64,000 bases of DNA from Liquorilactobacillus mali. Its GTDB lineage: Bacteria > Bacillota > Bacilli > Lactobacillales > Lactobacillaceae. The notes beneath the pieces are model-generated. The model worked only from the letters and a program-made list of their open reading frames with translations. It was not told the origin of the DNA and ran no database searches. Position 1 is the first letter of the stretch. Each line of letters opens with the position of its first letter. This document shows positions 37,666 to 50,001 of this stretch, in pieces. The position numbers were made by a program, and so were the translations under genes. The stretch lies in NCBI RefSeq assembly GCF_001437155.1, contig NZ_JQAR01000007.1, positions 1-64,000 of the forward strand, read 5' to 3'.

Positions 37666-38010
37666 ATGACAAAAGTTGCTTTAGGACTGTATATCTTCTG
37701 GATAATTTTGTTGATACTCAAATATATCTCGATGGAAAAAGATGAGTCTTTTTCTTATTTTCGCGTCTTCTTTGGAAGAATTGCCTGGTATCGAAATTCA
37801 AGGGTTCTAATATTATTGATCAGCTTGTTCCTAGTCGAAATCTTTCTTCCACTTAAACAGATATACCTTCTCTTTTTCATCACAGGATGTATAACCATTC
37901 TTATGCCATTTGCTAATTTCAAGTTTAGGGCAGGCAAAATTTGGTCAAGTCTGATTGTACTGCTAATCGGTATTTGCGTAACTGGATTTTCAAGCCTGTT
38001 CATTTTCTAG
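37666..38010 (+). CDS. Small membrane protein of unknown function
   Basis: 114 residues with hydrophobic stretches at about 4-20, 44-60, 63-84 and 93-113, joined by a basic loop (RVFFGRIAWYRNSR). I recognise no family. GAGGTG lies 5 bases before the ATG, and the gene starts 13 bases after the nucleoside hydrolase stop, so the two are probably cotranscribed. A bidirectional terminator follows. Confidence 0.7.
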   Translation: MTKVALGLYIFWIILLILKYISMEKDESFSYFRVFFGRIAWYRNSRVLILLISLFLVEIFLPLKQIYLLFFITGCITILMPFANFKFRAGKIWSSLIVLLIGICVTGFSSLFIF

Positions 38011-38078
38011 AATTGTTTAGGTTTATTGAAAAGAAATAAGTTGATTGCTCTAGTACTATTTTATTGTTCACAAAAATG

Positions 38079-38120
38079 AGTCAGGTCAAAAGTTAGCTCT
38101 TGACCTGACTTATTTTTTTT
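38079..38120 (+). terminator. Bidirectional terminator between the plus-strand pair and lepA
   Basis: AGTCAGGTCAA (38079-38089) / TTGACCTGACT (38100-38110), then TATTTTTTTT on the plus strand; on the minus strand the stem is followed by CATTTTTG. It serves the convergent membrane-protein and lepA genes. Confidence 0.85.
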
Positions 38121-38156
38121 CATTCATCCATCGGTACCTTAATGACATAAGGTATA

Positions 38157-39980
38157 TTATTCCTCATTTGTTTTTAGAACTGCCATAAATGCTTCTTGTG
38201 GTACTTCGACGGTCCCAACTGATTTCATCCGTTTTTTACCACGCTTTTGCTTATCCAATAGCTTAGCGCGTCGATCCGGATCACCTGTATGGATTCTAGC
38301 CGTAACATCCTTACGGTATGCCTTAATATTTGTCCTAGCTATAATTTTCGCTCCAATTGCAGCTTGAATTGGAATCTCAAAATTTTGCCGTGGAATTATT
38401 TCCTTTAATTTGCTCGTAATCACACGTGCTCTTTGTGGTGCGAACTCGCGATGGGCAATAAAGCTGAGTGCATCAACCTTGTCACCGTTCAATAAAATAT
38501 CAATCTTCACCAAGTCACCCGCGCGGGCACCATCTAAGTCATAGTCAAGAGAAGCATATCCCTTTGTACTAGACTTCAGCTTATCAAAGAAATCAAAGAT
38601 TATTTCTGAAAGTGGCATCTCATAGATTACATTCACGCGATAATCATCAAGATATTCCATCGTCACAAACTTCCCCCGCTTTGCCTGACAAAGCTCCATA
38701 ACAGACCCTACATAATCATTGGGAACCATAATTGTTGCCTTCACAAATGGTTCATTAATTGCCTTTATCGCAGTCGCTTCTGGCATTTCCGCAGGATTAG
38801 AAACAGTTTTATGACTTCCATCAGTTAACTCAACATCATAGGTTACAGATGGAGCAGTTGTGATCAAATCCATATTAAACTCGCGTTCAAGTCTTTCTTG
38901 GACCACATCCATATGCAAAAGCCCTAAAAAGCCACAGCGAAATCCAAAACCTAATGCTGTTGAAGTCTCGGGTTCAAACTCCAATGCTGCATCATTCAAT
39001 TGTAACTTTTCAAGCGCTTCTCTTAGATCATTGTACTTAGCGTTATCAGTCGGATAAAGCCCAGAATAGACCATCGGATTCATCTCACGATAACCTTCTA
39101 ACGCCTTTTCTGCTGGGTTGTCCGCACTAGTTACTGTATCACCTACACGCGTATCTTGAATGTCCTTGATACTTGCAGTCAAATACCCAACATCACCTGC
39201 CATCAATAGGTCCCTCTTAATCGGCTTAGGCGAATTGACTCCCACTTCAACGACCTCATATTCCGTTTGACCATTCATCAAACGAATCCGGTCACCTGCT
39301 TTAACAGTCCCTTCAAAGACACGGATACTCAAAACAACTCCACGATAATCGTCATATACAGAATCAAAAATCAACGCCTTCAATGGACCATCATTGTTAC
39401 CCTCTGGAGCAGGAATGTCATGAACAATTTTTTCAAGCATTTCTTCAATTCCAATTCCCTGCTTTGCACTCGCTAAAACCGCCTCTGATGCATCGAGACC
39501 AATCACATCTTCAATCTCTTGCCGAACCACTTCAGGCTGCGCAGAAGGTAAGTCAATCTTGTTAATCACGGGCACAATTTCTAGATCATCATCTAAAGCC
39601 AAATAAACATTGGCCAGTGTCTGAGCTTCAACACCTTGTGCAGCATCAACAACTAAAACCGCACCTTCACACGCAGCAAGACTTCTCGAAACCTCATATG
39701 AGAAGTCCACATGACCTGGGGTATCAATCAAATGGAAGATATATGTTTCACCATCCTTTGCATGATAATTAAGTTCTACAGCGTTCAATTTGATTGTAAT
39801 TCCGCGTTCGCGTTCTAGTTCCATGGAATCAAGAAGCTGTGCCTGCATTTCTCTTTTTGATACCGTCTCGGTTAATTCTAAAATTCGATCTGCTAAAGTA
39901 GATTTACCGTGATCGATATGCGCTACAATTGAGAAATTGCGAATTCTTTTTTGGCGCTCCTTTAATAATTCAACATCCAT
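38157..39980 (-). CDS. lepA: Elongation factor 4 (LepA)
   Basis: Translational GTPase that acts on the ribosome (back-translocation or initiation quality, depending on study). G1 AHIDHGKST near 19-27, G3 DTPGHVDF near 86-93, G4 NKIDLP near 140. It has EF-G-like domains II, III and V and the LepA-specific C-terminal domain with [23 protein letters not shown]. 607 residues. It lies 147 bases downstream of dnaJ and is separated from it by a terminator, so it is probably transcribed separately. Confidence 0.98.
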   Translation of the reverse strand: MDVELLKERQKRIRNFSIVAHIDHGKSTLADRILELTETVSKREMQAQLLDSMELERERGITIKLNAVELNYHAKDGETYIFHLIDTPGHVDFSYEVSRSLAACEGAVLVVDAAQGVEAQTLANVYLALDDDLEIVPVINKIDLPSAQPEVVRQEIEDVIGLDASEAVLASAKQGIGIEEMLEKIVHDIPAPEGNNDGPLKALIFDSVYDDYRGVVLSIRVFEGTVKAGDRIRLMNGQTEYEVVEVGVNSPKPIKRDLLMAGDVGYLTASIKDIQDTRVGDTVTSADNPAEKALEGYREMNPMVYSGLYPTDNAKYNDLREALEKLQLNDAALEFEPETSTALGFGFRCGFLGLLHMDVVQERLEREFNMDLITTAPSVTYDVELTDGSHKTVSNPAEMPEATAIKAINEPFVKATIMVPNDYVGSVMELCQAKRGKFVTMEYLDDYRVNVIYEMPLSEIIFDFFDKLKSSTKGYASLDYDLDGARAGDLVKIDILLNGDKVDALSFIAHREFAPQRARVITSKLKEIIPRQNFEIPIQAAIGAKIIARTNIKAYRKDVTARIHTGDPDRRAKLLDKQKRGKKRMKSVGTVEVPQEAFMAVLKTNEE

Positions 39981-40070
39981 GCATTAATTCCTACTTTCTT
40001 ACTCGAAATGTTCTTAGATTCAATTATAGCAAGCCGCCATACTAAATACAACGCACCAAGAAATTACATA

Positions 40071-40117
40071 CAAATAAAGCCTAGCTTAATTTAGTAATAC
40101 TAAAAATCAAGCTAGAC
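40071..40117 (-). terminator. Terminator of the hrcA-grpE-dnaK-dnaJ operon
   Basis: Minus-strand AGTCTAGCTT / AAGCTAGGCT with inner ATTT/AAAT pairing, followed by TTATTTG. Position about 10 bases after the dnaJ stop. Confidence 0.7.
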
Positions 40118-40127
40118 TATATTTATT

Positions 40128-41270
40128 TTATTTCTTGTGTTTCTTTAACCTATCAAAAATTGATTCGTTTTGTGTTTTTTCTCCGCTGGCTTCAGCAAAA
40201 GCACGCAACGCTTCTTTTTGTTTCTGGTTCAAACCCTTTGGAGTTCGAATCTTAACAGTAACTTGCTGATCACCATTACCGTTGCCACGAAGATATGGTG
40301 CCCCTTTACCGCGCAGCCTAAAGACCGTTCCTGATTGAGTTCCAGCTGGAACCTTCATCTTTACGTCACCATGAACAGTTTTGACCGTAACTTCATCTCC
40401 AAGTGCTGCCTGAACAAAACTAATTGGCATTTCAAAGAAGATATTAGCTCCATCTCGCTTAAAGATTTTGCTTGGAGCAACATTGAAGATAACATATAAA
40501 TCACCATAAGGTCCGCCGTTCTCACCGGCTTCACCTTGTCCTTGCAGACGCATCTGGTTCCCATCCTCAACTCCTGCTGGAATTGAAACTTCAACCTCAT
40601 GTCTTTCATGAACGTGACCGTCACCATGACAAGTCTCACACTTATCTTTGATGATCTTACCTGTACCATGGCACACATCACATTCTTGCTGCGTGACAAC
40701 TTGTCCAAGCGGTGTTGACCTCTTAACACGAACTACACCACTACCACCACAGTGAGAACAATTTTCTGGGGTAGTTCCAGGTTTAGCACCACTTCCACCA
40801 CATGTCTTGCAAAGAGCTTCCCTAGTATATTGAATACTTGTCTTCTTACCAAAGATTGCCTCTTCGAAAGTCAAATCCATCTCGTATTGTAGATCACGTC
40901 CTTGCCTTGGAGCGTTGGGATTGCGTGATGCAGAACCACCGCCGCCAAAGAAGGAACTGAAAATATCCTCAAATCCGCCGCCACCAAAGTCGCCGAATCC
41001 ACCACTAAATCCACCGTTTTGTCCTGAGAATCCGCCAAAACCTTGTTGACCACCAGTCGAACCATACTGATCAAATTGGGCTTTCTTTTGAGGATCACTA
41101 AGAATTTCATACGCTTCATTAATCTCTTTGAATTTCTCTTCTGCACCTGGTTCTTTGTTCAAGTCTGGATGATACTTCTTAGATAGCTTACGATAAGCTT
41201 TCTTAATATCAGCGGCAGAGGCATCTTTGGATACACCCAAAACCTCATACGGATTTCTGATTTCTGCCAT
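40128..41270 (-). CDS. dnaJ: Chaperone DnaJ (Hsp40)
   Basis: Co-chaperone that delivers clients to DnaK and stimulates its ATPase. J domain with KYHPDLN (His-Pro-Asp near 34-36), a long Gly/Phe-rich linker (about 70-118), and four zinc-binding repeats [24 protein letters not shown] and CETCHGDG between about 150 and 215, then the two C-terminal substrate-binding domains. 380 residues, class A. ATG start with GGAGGG. It is separated from dnaK by a hairpin terminator that may lower its expression. Confidence 0.98.
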   Translation of the reverse strand: MAEIRNPYEVLGVSKDASAADIKKAYRKLSKKYHPDLNKEPGAEEKFKEINEAYEILSDPQKKAQFDQYGSTGGQQGFGGFSGQNGGFSGGFGDFGGGGFEDIFSSFFGGGGSASRNPNAPRQGRDLQYEMDLTFEEAIFGKKTSIQYTREALCKTCGGSGAKPGTTPENCSHCGGSGVVRVKRSTPLGQVVTQQECDVCHGTGKIIKDKCETCHGDGHVHERHEVEVSIPAGVEDGNQMRLQGQGEAGENGGPYGDLYVIFNVAPSKIFKRDGANIFFEMPISFVQAALGDEVTVKTVHGDVKMKVPAGTQSGTVFRLRGKGAPYLRGNGNGDQQVTVKIRTPKGLNQKQKEALRAFAEASGEKTQNESIFDRLKKHKK

Positions 41271-41331
41271 TTTTACCCTCCATCATAAATAAGATGTTTG
41301 TTTAGCCTAGCGTAACATAGTAATAGCTAAA

Positions 41332-41364
41332 TAAAAAGCCAAAGTCCAAACATGGTCTTTGACT
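41332..41364 (-). terminator. Internal terminator between dnaK and dnaJ
   Basis: Minus strand AGTCAAAGACC (41364-41354) pairs with GGACTTTGGCT (41347-41337; one G-U), followed by TTTTATTT. It probably allows partial readthrough into dnaJ. Confidence 0.7.
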
Positions 41365-41380
41365 TCTTATCAGCTAGCGA

Positions 41381-43243
<1,863 letters not shown>

Positions 43244-43259
43244 TCAAAAATTTTTAATT

Positions 43260-43910
43260 TTATTGTGCAACGACTACCATTGCAGGTCGTAATACACGAT
43301 CCTTCAACATATAGCCATCTTGGAATACTTCAATAACAGTCTCAGCTTTCTGGCCCTTTTCAGCCGGAATAGATTTGACAGCTTGATGAAGCGTTGGATC
43401 AAAGACGTGTCCAAGTGCTTCGATTTTTGTCACATTATTTGCCTTCAATGCCTTTTCCATATCATTGAAGACAAGTTCAATGCCTCTTTTTAACTGCTTA
43501 GAAGCATCATCAGTGACTTCAATTTGCAATGCACGATTTAAGTTATCAATGACTGGAAGAACATCCTTAGCAAGACTCTGACCGTCATAACGCAATAACT
43601 TTTCCTGCTCTTTTTTGAATCTTGTATGCATATTAGCCATTTCAGCCTCAGCTCTCAAATACTTATCTTCAAAGTCATTACACTTTTTTTGAAGTTCTGC
43701 TACTTTTTGTTTTAATTCATCTTTTTCAGAATCTTCATCATCAGTAGCAGGTTCTTCAGAAGATTCTTCCTTTACTTCTTTTTCATCAACTTCTGCAGTT
43801 GCTTTCTTCTCATCAACTTCAGGAGTCGTTTTGTTTTTGACAGGTTCTTCTGAAACTTCTTCGTTAGTCTTCAGAGTTTGTTTTTCTTCGCTTCCCTTTT
43901 GTTCTGACAA
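43260..43910 (-). CDS. grpE: Nucleotide exchange factor GrpE
   Basis: Releases ADP from DnaK. The first about 70 residues are highly acidic and Lys/Glu/Thr-rich with no fold evident; a long coiled coil follows (about 70-135), then the beta domain with FDPTLHQAV and DGYMLKDRVLRPAMVVV. 216 residues, on the long side because of the acidic tail. The start is a TTG at 43910 with GGGGTG just upstream. It lies 15 bases after hrcA and 31 before dnaK. Confidence 0.96.
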   Translation of the reverse strand: MSEQKGSEEKQTLKTNEEVSEEPVKNKTTPEVDEKKATAEVDEKEVKEESSEEPATDDEDSEKDELKQKVAELQKKCNDFEDKYLRAEAEMANMHTRFKKEQEKLLRYDGQSLAKDVLPVIDNLNRALQIEVTDDASKQLKRGIELVFNDMEKALKANNVTKIEALGHVFDPTLHQAVKSIPAEKGQKAETVIEVFQDGYMLKDRVLRPAMVVVAQ

Positions 43911-43925
43911 ACAGACACCCCTTTT

Positions 43926-44960
43926 CTAATCATCATAAAAACTATAGTAATCTAATAATTTACGTGCCAATTCTTCTTGGAATGTCTGAACCAAACCAAT
44001 CATCTTTGAATATGGCATATTTGTCGGACCAAGCAGAGCAATCAATCCTTGTCCATGCTGTGCTACATCATAAGTGGTTGAAATCAAGCTATAATTACTT
44101 AACGAACTATTAGTTAGCTCATCTCCTATTTTCACTTGAATTGTACCTGTTGAATCACCAATCAGATTATTGATATCCTCAGAATGTTCAATCAGAGAAT
44201 AAAGTTCTTTAATCTGACTAACATCTGCCTCACCAACAAAATTCAGTAAGTTCAACTTGCCACTCACAAAAAATTGCTCACGTGCCGATCGCTCTAGGAT
44301 ATTCCCGAAAATATCAAGAAACCCCACAGGCCTTTGAACATAATGCAACAATAGAGGAATTGTCTCATGCAGTCTTTCAATCACTTGATCAAGAGGCAAT
44401 CCAACAATTCTATCATTGACCACACGAATCACTGCTTCGATTTCATCGCCACCCAATCCTCTAGGAACATTAAAGAGTTGACTTTCAACGTTTCCGTCAC
44501 TAGTGACCAACATCATCATCAGCTGTTGGTTACCAAGCGGAAGAACTTTGAAGCCTTGAAACTTAATATTTTTTGCCTCGGGCTTAAAAGCAATCGCAGT
44601 ATAGTTGGTCATATCAGAGAGTATTTTCGCGGACTCAGCAACAATCTCATCAATTTTGTAGAAATTATTGCCGAATGACGAACGGATATCCTCTAGTTGT
44701 TCTTGATTAACAGCATCAGGCTTAACAAGATTATCAATATAGTAACGATAACCCTTCAAAGTTGGTACCCTGCCCGAAGAAGAATGTTCCTTGTTAATAA
44801 ATCCTAAGTGCTCCAGTGCCACCATCTCGTTACGAATAGTCGCAGAACTGACTTGCATCGGTAACTGTTCACCTAAGGACTTCGAACCAACAGGTCTTCC
44901 AACAGTCGTGTAATCCTGAATTATTGCCTCAAGAATTAACAATTGTCTCTCAGTAAGCAT
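43926..44960 (-). CDS. hrcA: Heat-inducible transcription repressor HrcA
   Basis: Represses class I heat-shock genes by binding CIRCE; its folding needs GroEL in known cases. N-terminal winged helix with TERQLLILEAIIQDY and SKSLGEQLPMQVSSATIRNEM, a GAF-like central part and C-terminal LIALLGPTNMPYSKMIGLVQ. The ATG at 44960 with GAGGTGA gives 344 residues. It is the first gene of the operon, with CIRCE overlapping the transcript start, so it is autoregulated. Confidence 0.97.
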   Translation of the reverse strand: MLTERQLLILEAIIQDYTTVGRPVGSKSLGEQLPMQVSSATIRNEMVALEHLGFINKEHSSSGRVPTLKGYRYYIDNLVKPDAVNQEQLEDIRSSFGNNFYKIDEIVAESAKILSDMTNYTAIAFKPEAKNIKFQGFKVLPLGNQQLMMMLVTSDGNVESQLFNVPRGLGGDEIEAVIRVVNDRIVGLPLDQVIERLHETIPLLLHYVQRPVGFLDIFGNILERSAREQFFVSGKLNLLNFVGEADVSQIKELYSLIEHSEDINNLIGDSTGTIQVKIGDELTNSSLSNYSLISTTYDVAQHGQGLIALLGPTNMPYSKMIGLVQTFQEELARKLLDYYSFYDD

Positions 44961-44974
44961 TTCAATCACCTCGA

Positions 44975-45001
44975 TTAGCACTTAATGTCCTAGAGTGCTA
45001 A
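44975..45001. promoter_or_regulatory. CIRCE operator
   Basis: TTAGCACTT (44975-44983), 9-base spacer, GAGTGCTAA (44993-45001). This matches the CIRCE consensus TTAGCACTC-N9-GAGTGCTAA except for one base in the left arm. It lies just downstream of the hrcA -10 box. Confidence 0.95.
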
Positions 45002-45011
45002 GTCAATTATT

Positions 45012-45040
45012 AATATACAAGAAGTGCTTAAATAAGTCAA
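45012..45040 (-). promoter_or_regulatory. Promoter of hrcA-grpE-dnaK-dnaJ
   Basis: Minus strand TTGACT (45040-45035), 17-base spacer, TATATT (45017-45012). The CIRCE begins 10 bases after the -10 box, so HrcA would block initiation. Confidence 0.85.
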
Positions 45041-45059
45041 GAAATGACGCCCAATTATC

Positions 45060-46010
45060 TTATATTTCTCTTGTTTTCTTAAAATAATTTCGTGTATTTT
45101 CTTCATCTTTTTTCAGCTGTGCTATCAATCCTGCCGCTCCATTATACTTAACTTGTCCTCTTAACTTCTTGTACCAATCAACCACTACATTTTCACCATA
45201 TACCATCTGTGAAAAATCAAGTAAATTAATCTCAATGGTCACCTCTCTGCCTTCACCAAAGGTTTCATTGCGTCCAATTGATGCCATTCCTAAAACATTT
45301 TTACCAACGATTGCAACCCTAACAGCATATATTCCTTCTGCTGGAAGCATTTCTTGCGGATCTACCGCAACATTGATCGTAGGAAAACCCAGCTCACGAC
45401 CTCTTTGTTCACCATGAACAACTTTACCGTTATTTTGGTAATGGTAACCTAAAAGTTCATTTGCACATTCAATTTTTCCATTCAAGAGTGCCTTGCGAAT
45501 TCGTGTCGAACTAATCTTTTGATTCTTATCATTTAAGTGTTTTACTTCAATAACTTTAAAGCGTTTTTTTGCATATTCTGGAAGAATTTGCATATTTGCG
45601 ATATCTTGCTTGCCATACGTATAATCTGAACCCGCAACAATCGCCTGTGCATTCAACCCTGCCATATATTTATCAACAAATTCTTGTGGCCCCATCTTGA
45701 CCAGTAAATCATTCAATGAGACTACGTATACTATATCAGCACCCAGTGCTTCAAAAAGTTTATTTTTTTGTGCTAAACTAGTCAGATATTTAATATCTTG
45801 CGGTTTCACTCCCTTAAAGGGGATTGAGGGATGCATGTCTAGTGTCATTACGGCTAATTTTACATTCCGTTTTCTGGCCTCAGCTTTTGCACGGTGGATA
45901 ACCGCTTGGTGTCCACGGTGCACACCATCAAAAAAACCTAGTGCCAAAACAATATCTCCTGTGGGCAATATTGACTTGTTAAAAGGTTCTACTAAGTTGA
46001 TTACTTGCAC
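45060..46010 (-). CDS. ribF: Bifunctional riboflavin kinase / FAD synthetase
   Basis: Makes FMN and FAD from riboflavin. N-terminal nucleotidyltransferase with LGFFDGVHRGHQAVI near 25-39 and the SSTRIRKAL motif near 168; C-terminal flavokinase with GKVVHGEQRGRELGFPTINV near 194-213. 316 residues. The start is a GTG at 46010 with GAGGAG eight bases upstream. It follows truB by 13 bases, the usual truB-ribF pair. Confidence 0.97.
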   Translation of the reverse strand: MQVINLVEPFNKSILPTGDIVLALGFFDGVHRGHQAVIHRAKAEARKRNVKLAVMTLDMHPSIPFKGVKPQDIKYLTSLAQKNKLFEALGADIVYVVSLNDLLVKMGPQEFVDKYMAGLNAQAIVAGSDYTYGKQDIANMQILPEYAKKRFKVIEVKHLNDKNQKISSTRIRKALLNGKIECANELLGYHYQNNGKVVHGEQRGRELGFPTINVAVDPQEMLPAEGIYAVRVAIVGKNVLGMASIGRNETFGEGREVTIEINLLDFSQMVYGENVVVDWYKKLRGQVKYNGAAGLIAQLKKDEENTRNYFKKTREI

Positions 46011-46023
46011 TTTCTATTCTCCT

Positions 46024-46932
46024 CTAAGTTAAATCAATCATTTGTTCAGGTTGATATCTTTTTTTCTCTTCATTGTAACGATAGATACATCTAGCTCTAT
46101 TTTGGTACATCAAAACTATTTTTTCAGCTGTACCATCAACTTCATCGGGAAATAAGAAACCACCATTTCTAATGATTTCCCATTGTTTCTCATTTAATTC
46201 AATATGAAAATATTTTTGTAAGGCATAATCAACTGGATAAAGTCGACCCTCAAGATTACCGTTCTCTGCAGCCTGTTCCAACTCACTAATTTTAACAGCT
46301 TGTCCAATTGTGAAACCACCACTTGATAAGCGTGATAAATCAGACATAACAGCTGGAACACCTAGCTTGCGGCCTAAGTCGACAGCCAAAGTTCTGATAT
46401 ATGTTCCCTTTCCACAACCGACTTCAAAATAGATTTTCTGACACCCGCTTTTAGAATCAAAAACGGTTTTGTTAGTCTGTTTGAAATACTCAATATGAAC
46501 ATTTCTTTCAGGACGTTCCACTGGATCTCCAGAACGTGCATAGTCATATAATCTACGGCCTTTAACCTTAATTGCAGAATACATCGGCGGAATTTGAATC
46601 AAGTCACCAGTTAACTCGTCCATTTTATCATTAATTTCTTCACTAGTGAATGGTTCGTCCAATAATCTTTTATCAACAATTTCACCATCAAGATCCTCAG
46701 TTGTTGTTGAAAATCCTAATGTAATTTCCCCAATATAGACTTTGCCTGAATCCATTAAATAATTAACTACTTTCGTTGCTTTGCCAACACAAATAGGCAA
46801 TACTCCGTCAACATTCGGATCAAGTGTCCCACTATGTCCGACTCGTCTCATTTTAAAGATTTTTCTGCATTTAAAAACACAGTCAGTACTTGTCATCCCA
46901 CGTTCTTTATATACTGGAATAATTCCGTCCAT
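46024..46932 (-). CDS. truB: tRNA pseudouridine(55) synthase
   Basis: Forms pseudouridine 55 in the T-loop of tRNAs. The catalytic Asp is in GHSGTLDPNVDGVLPIC near 34-50 (most homologues have DPxATG; here NVDG), with YSAIKVKGRRLYDYAR and KGTYIRTLAVDLGRKLG later, and a C-terminal PUA-like domain. 302 residues. ATG start with GGGAGGA. It begins the truB-ribF unit, after the terminator at 46974-47012. Confidence 0.96.
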   Translation of the reverse strand: MDGIIPVYKERGMTSTDCVFKCRKIFKMRRVGHSGTLDPNVDGVLPICVGKATKVVNYLMDSGKVYIGEITLGFSTTTEDLDGEIVDKRLLDEPFTSEEINDKMDELTGDLIQIPPMYSAIKVKGRRLYDYARSGDPVERPERNVHIEYFKQTNKTVFDSKSGCQKIYFEVGCGKGTYIRTLAVDLGRKLGVPAVMSDLSRLSSGGFTIGQAVKISELEQAAENGNLEGRLYPVDYALQKYFHIELNEKQWEIIRNGGFLFPDEVDGTAEKIVLMYQNRARCIYRYNEEKKRYQPEQMIDLT

Positions 46933-46962
46933 TTTCTTCCTCCCAAAATACTATAAAATCAT

Positions 46963-47012
46963 TAAAAAGAAAGGGGCTGTAACAAAACAAACGTTTTGTG
47001 GCAGCCCCTTTC
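46963..47012 (-). terminator. Terminator of the rimP-to-rbfA operon
   Basis: Minus-strand arms AAAGGGGCTGCCACAAAAC and GTTTTGTTACAGCCCCTTT with a short loop, then CTTTTT. The T-run occurs on both outer sides. About 155 bases past the rbfA stop. Confidence 0.88.
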
Positions 47013-47168
47013 TTTTAAACGTATTTCAAAAGTCGGTCCTCATTATACCTAATCACTCATGTCAACAAAAAAATATTTTGTTTGTAATTTTATGACAGCA
47101 CAGCAGACTCTAACCCTTGTTACGCTTCTTTTAATTTCAAAGCCATCAACGCTCAAAAAAACAACTTC

Positions 47169-47525
47169 TTAATCTTCGGGATGATTTAACTTATTTAAAA
47201 GTTCATCAATATGATCTCCATATTGAACTGAGCGATCTCGTTCAAAAATCAGCTCAGGAGTCACATAGATACTCAACCTAGAACCTAATTCTCGACGAAT
47301 CAGTCCCTTGGCTTTCTCCAAACCAATCTGTGTTTTTTCACCATCAGATGCAAGTTCAGACAGAATACTATAATAAATGGTTGCTTGCTGCAAGTCACCA
47401 GTAACTTCGACCCCCGTAATTGTAATTCCTTGAACTCGTGGATCGCGAACTCTTTTCATCAAAATATCTGTTACTTCTCGTTGGATTTCTTGAGATAAAC
47501 GACCAACACGATAATTTTGTGCCAT
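47169..47525 (-). CDS. rbfA: Ribosome-binding factor A
   Basis: KH-fold protein binding 30S precursors for late 16S processing and cold adaptation. AQNYRVGRLSQEIQREVTDILMKRVRDPR at the N-terminus (in parts YRVGRLSQEI, VRDPRVQGIT), then the strand pattern of the KH domain and LIFERDRSVQYGDHIDELL. The ATG at 47525 with GGAGGA gives 118 residues. It is last in the operon after infB (30-base gap). Confidence 0.96.
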   Translation of the reverse strand: MAQNYRVGRLSQEIQREVTDILMKRVRDPRVQGITITGVEVTGDLQQATIYYSILSELASDGEKTQIGLEKAKGLIRRELGSRLSIYVTPELIFERDRSVQYGDHIDELLNKLNHPED

Positions 47526-47555
47526 TGCGTTCTCCTCCATCTAATTCTTAATTAA

Positions 47556-49925
47556 CTATTCGACCGGAACTTCTTCCATGATAAATGCCTCAATCTGGTC
47601 ACCAATCTTAATATCATTATAATTTTCAACCATTAGACCACATTCGAAGCCTTGCTTAACTTGTTTAACATCATCCTTGAAGCGTTTCAAAGATGCTAAT
47701 TTACCTTCATAGATAACAATTCCATCACGAATTACACGTACTCCACTATCACGCTGAATATAACCATCAGTCACATATCCACCACCGATTGTTCCAACTT
47801 TAGAAACCTTGTAAGTCTCGCGAATTTCGACCTGACCGATAATTTTTTCTTCAAAGACGGGTTCAAGCATTCCCTTCATAGCCGTCTCGATCTCATCAAT
47901 TGCCTTATAAATGACACGATGCAAACGAATATCAACGTTGTCACTTTCAGCCTGTGACTTGGCTTGTGGTGTTGGACGAACATTGAATCCTACAATAATA
48001 GCATTTGATGCTTCAGCAAGTGTTACATCACTTTCATTGATAGCACCAGCGGCCTGATGAATGATGTTAACACGTACGCCTTCGACCTCAATCTTCTTTA
48101 AACTACCGGCAAGAGCCTCGACAGAACCCTGTACATCCGCCTTAATGATAACATTAACTTCCTTCAATTCGCCTTCTTTAAGCGAATCAAATAATGTATC
48201 CAATGTAACATGCTGGATGTTGCTATGTTCTTTCAACAATGCACGCTTTGCACGTTCCTCACCAGCAGCACGAGCGGTTTTCTCATCGCTAAATACAATG
48301 AACCGATCACCTGAATCTGGAACCTCATTCAAACCAGTAATCTCAACTGGTGTAGCGGGTAAGGCCTCAGAAATCTGTTGTCCCTTATCATTAATCATTG
48401 TCCGAACACGACCAAATGTATTTCCAACAACAATCGGATCACCAACATGCAATGTTCCTTGTTGAACCAGCAATGAAGCAACCGTTCCTTTTCCTTTATC
48501 CAAGCGAGCCTCGATAACGGAACCTGCACCATGCTGCTTAGGATTTGCACGTAACTCAAGAACTTCAGCCTGCAACAAAATCATATCCAGCAATTCGTCA
48601 AGATTCTTGCCAAACTTAGCTGATAATTCAACAAAGATTGTATCACCGCCCCAATCTTCAGGGATAAGTTCATATTCAGTTAATTGTTCCATTACATGAT
48701 TAGGATTTGCACCTGGTTTATCAATTTTATTAACGGCAACAATAATTGGAACCTCTGCGGCCTTAGCATGGTTAATAGCCTCAATTGTTTGTGGCATCAC
48801 ACCATCATCTGCAGCAACAACCAGTACCGTAATATCAGTAATATCGGCTCCACGCGCACGCATATTAGTAAACGCCGCATGTCCTGGTGTATCTAAGAAA
48901 GTGATTGTCTTACCATCATGTTTTACTTGATAAGCACCGATATGCTGTGTAATTCCGCCAGCTTCACCCTCTGTAACATGAGTATGGCGTAATTTATCAA
49001 GCAGCGTTGTCTTACCGTGATCAACATGACCCATGATTGTTACAACTGGAGGACGAGTTTCGAGATGTTTTGTATTTTCTTGTTCATCTTCAAAGAACTT
49101 ATCAATATCAGCTACATCCACTTCTACTTTTTCTTCTGCCTTCATCCCATAATCGTCAGCTAAAATCTCAATTGTATCTTTATCCAAAGATTGATTTTGA
49201 TTAACCATTACGCCCATCATGAATAACTTTTTGATAATTTCTGCTGGTTCACGATGAATCTTCTTGGCTATATCAGCTACATTCATTCCTACTGTATAGA
49301 CAAGTGTTTCTGGAAGCGGTCTATCCTTACGCGGTGGAACTGCGGGTTTCTTGGTTTCTTGATAACGGCTGTTCTTTCTGTTTCTACGCTTCTTTTTATT
49401 GCTATATCTATTTTGTGAATTAGAATTTTGACCAAATCTATTTTGTCCAAAATTATTCGAACGTGTATTGTTGTTATTAGATTTGTTTTCAAAACGTGAA
49501 TTGCTCTTCTTAGCAGAATTGTTTGTAGTTGAACTCTGTTTACTACTTGCTGCTTGGTTTCTGCTACTTTGTGTAGTACTTTTCCCTTGTACTTTGTTAT
49601 TGTTATGCTGAACTTTATTATTGTTGTTAGTTGTTTTATTCTGAATTGGTCCGGCCTCTTTACTATTATTATTTCGTTGAGAACGTTTTGGTTGATTTGA
49701 AATCTTCGAATTTTTTGGTCCGTTCACTGCAGATTTTTTAGCAGTGTTTTCCTTTACCTTGTCCGTAGTCTTCTTAAGTGCTTCTTTTACTTGGCGTTCT
49801 TCATTGTCTCCAATTGTCGACATGTGATTATTAACAGCAAAACCTTTTTTTCGTGCTGTTTCAATCACCACCTTGCTACTGACATTCAATTCTTTTGCTA
49901 ATTCGTAAATTCGCTTTTTTCCCAT
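47556..49925 (-). CDS. infB: Translation initiation factor IF-2
   Basis: GTPase that places initiator tRNA on the ribosome. The ATG at 49925 gives 789 residues: a short N-terminal IF2_N domain (1-52), an Asn/Ser/Lys/Gln-rich disordered linker about 60-190 with runs of Asn, a second IF2_N domain (205-260), G1 GHVDHGKT 299-306, G3 DTPGHAAF near 345, G4 NKIDKP near 399, then domains II-IV with [13 protein letters not shown] and [19 protein letters not shown]. The Asn richness of the linker is notable. It sits in nusA-ylxR-ylxQ-infB-rbfA. Confidence 0.98.
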   Translation of the reverse strand: MGKKRIYELAKELNVSSKVVIETARKKGFAVNNHMSTIGDNEERQVKEALKKTTDKVKENTAKKSAVNGPKNSKISNQPKRSQRNNNSKEAGPIQNKTTNNNNKVQHNNNKVQGKSTTQSSRNQAASSKQSSTTNNSAKKSNSRFENKSNNNNTRSNNFGQNRFGQNSNSQNRYSNKKKRRNRKNSRYQETKKPAVPPRKDRPLPETLVYTVGMNVADIAKKIHREPAEIIKKLFMMGVMVNQNQSLDKDTIEILADDYGMKAEEKVEVDVADIDKFFEDEQENTKHLETRPPVVTIMGHVDHGKTTLLDKLRHTHVTEGEAGGITQHIGAYQVKHDGKTITFLDTPGHAAFTNMRARGADITDITVLVVAADDGVMPQTIEAINHAKAAEVPIIVAVNKIDKPGANPNHVMEQLTEYELIPEDWGGDTIFVELSAKFGKNLDELLDMILLQAEVLELRANPKQHGAGSVIEARLDKGKGTVASLLVQQGTLHVGDPIVVGNTFGRVRTMINDKGQQISEALPATPVEITGLNEVPDSGDRFIVFSDEKTARAAGEERAKRALLKEHSNIQHVTLDTLFDSLKEGELKEVNVIIKADVQGSVEALAGSLKKIEVEGVRVNIIHQAAGAINESDVTLAEASNAIIVGFNVRPTPQAKSQAESDNVDIRLHRVIYKAIDEIETAMKGMLEPVFEEKIIGQVEIRETYKVSKVGTIGGGYVTDGYIQRDSGVRVIRDGIVIYEGKLASLKRFKDDVKQVKQGFECGLMVENYNDIKIGDQIEAFIMEEVPVE

Positions 49926-50001
49926 GTATTCACGCTCCAATCTCAACTATACAATTTATATCCCTACAGATTGCATAGTCCAAACCTTTATGGTAAAAGC
50001 A

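Noticed and set aside
48061-48465. Plus-strand open frame of 134 codons inside infB
   Set aside because: Antisense shadow of conserved IF-2 domains; Ser/Asn-rich composition typical of reverse frames.
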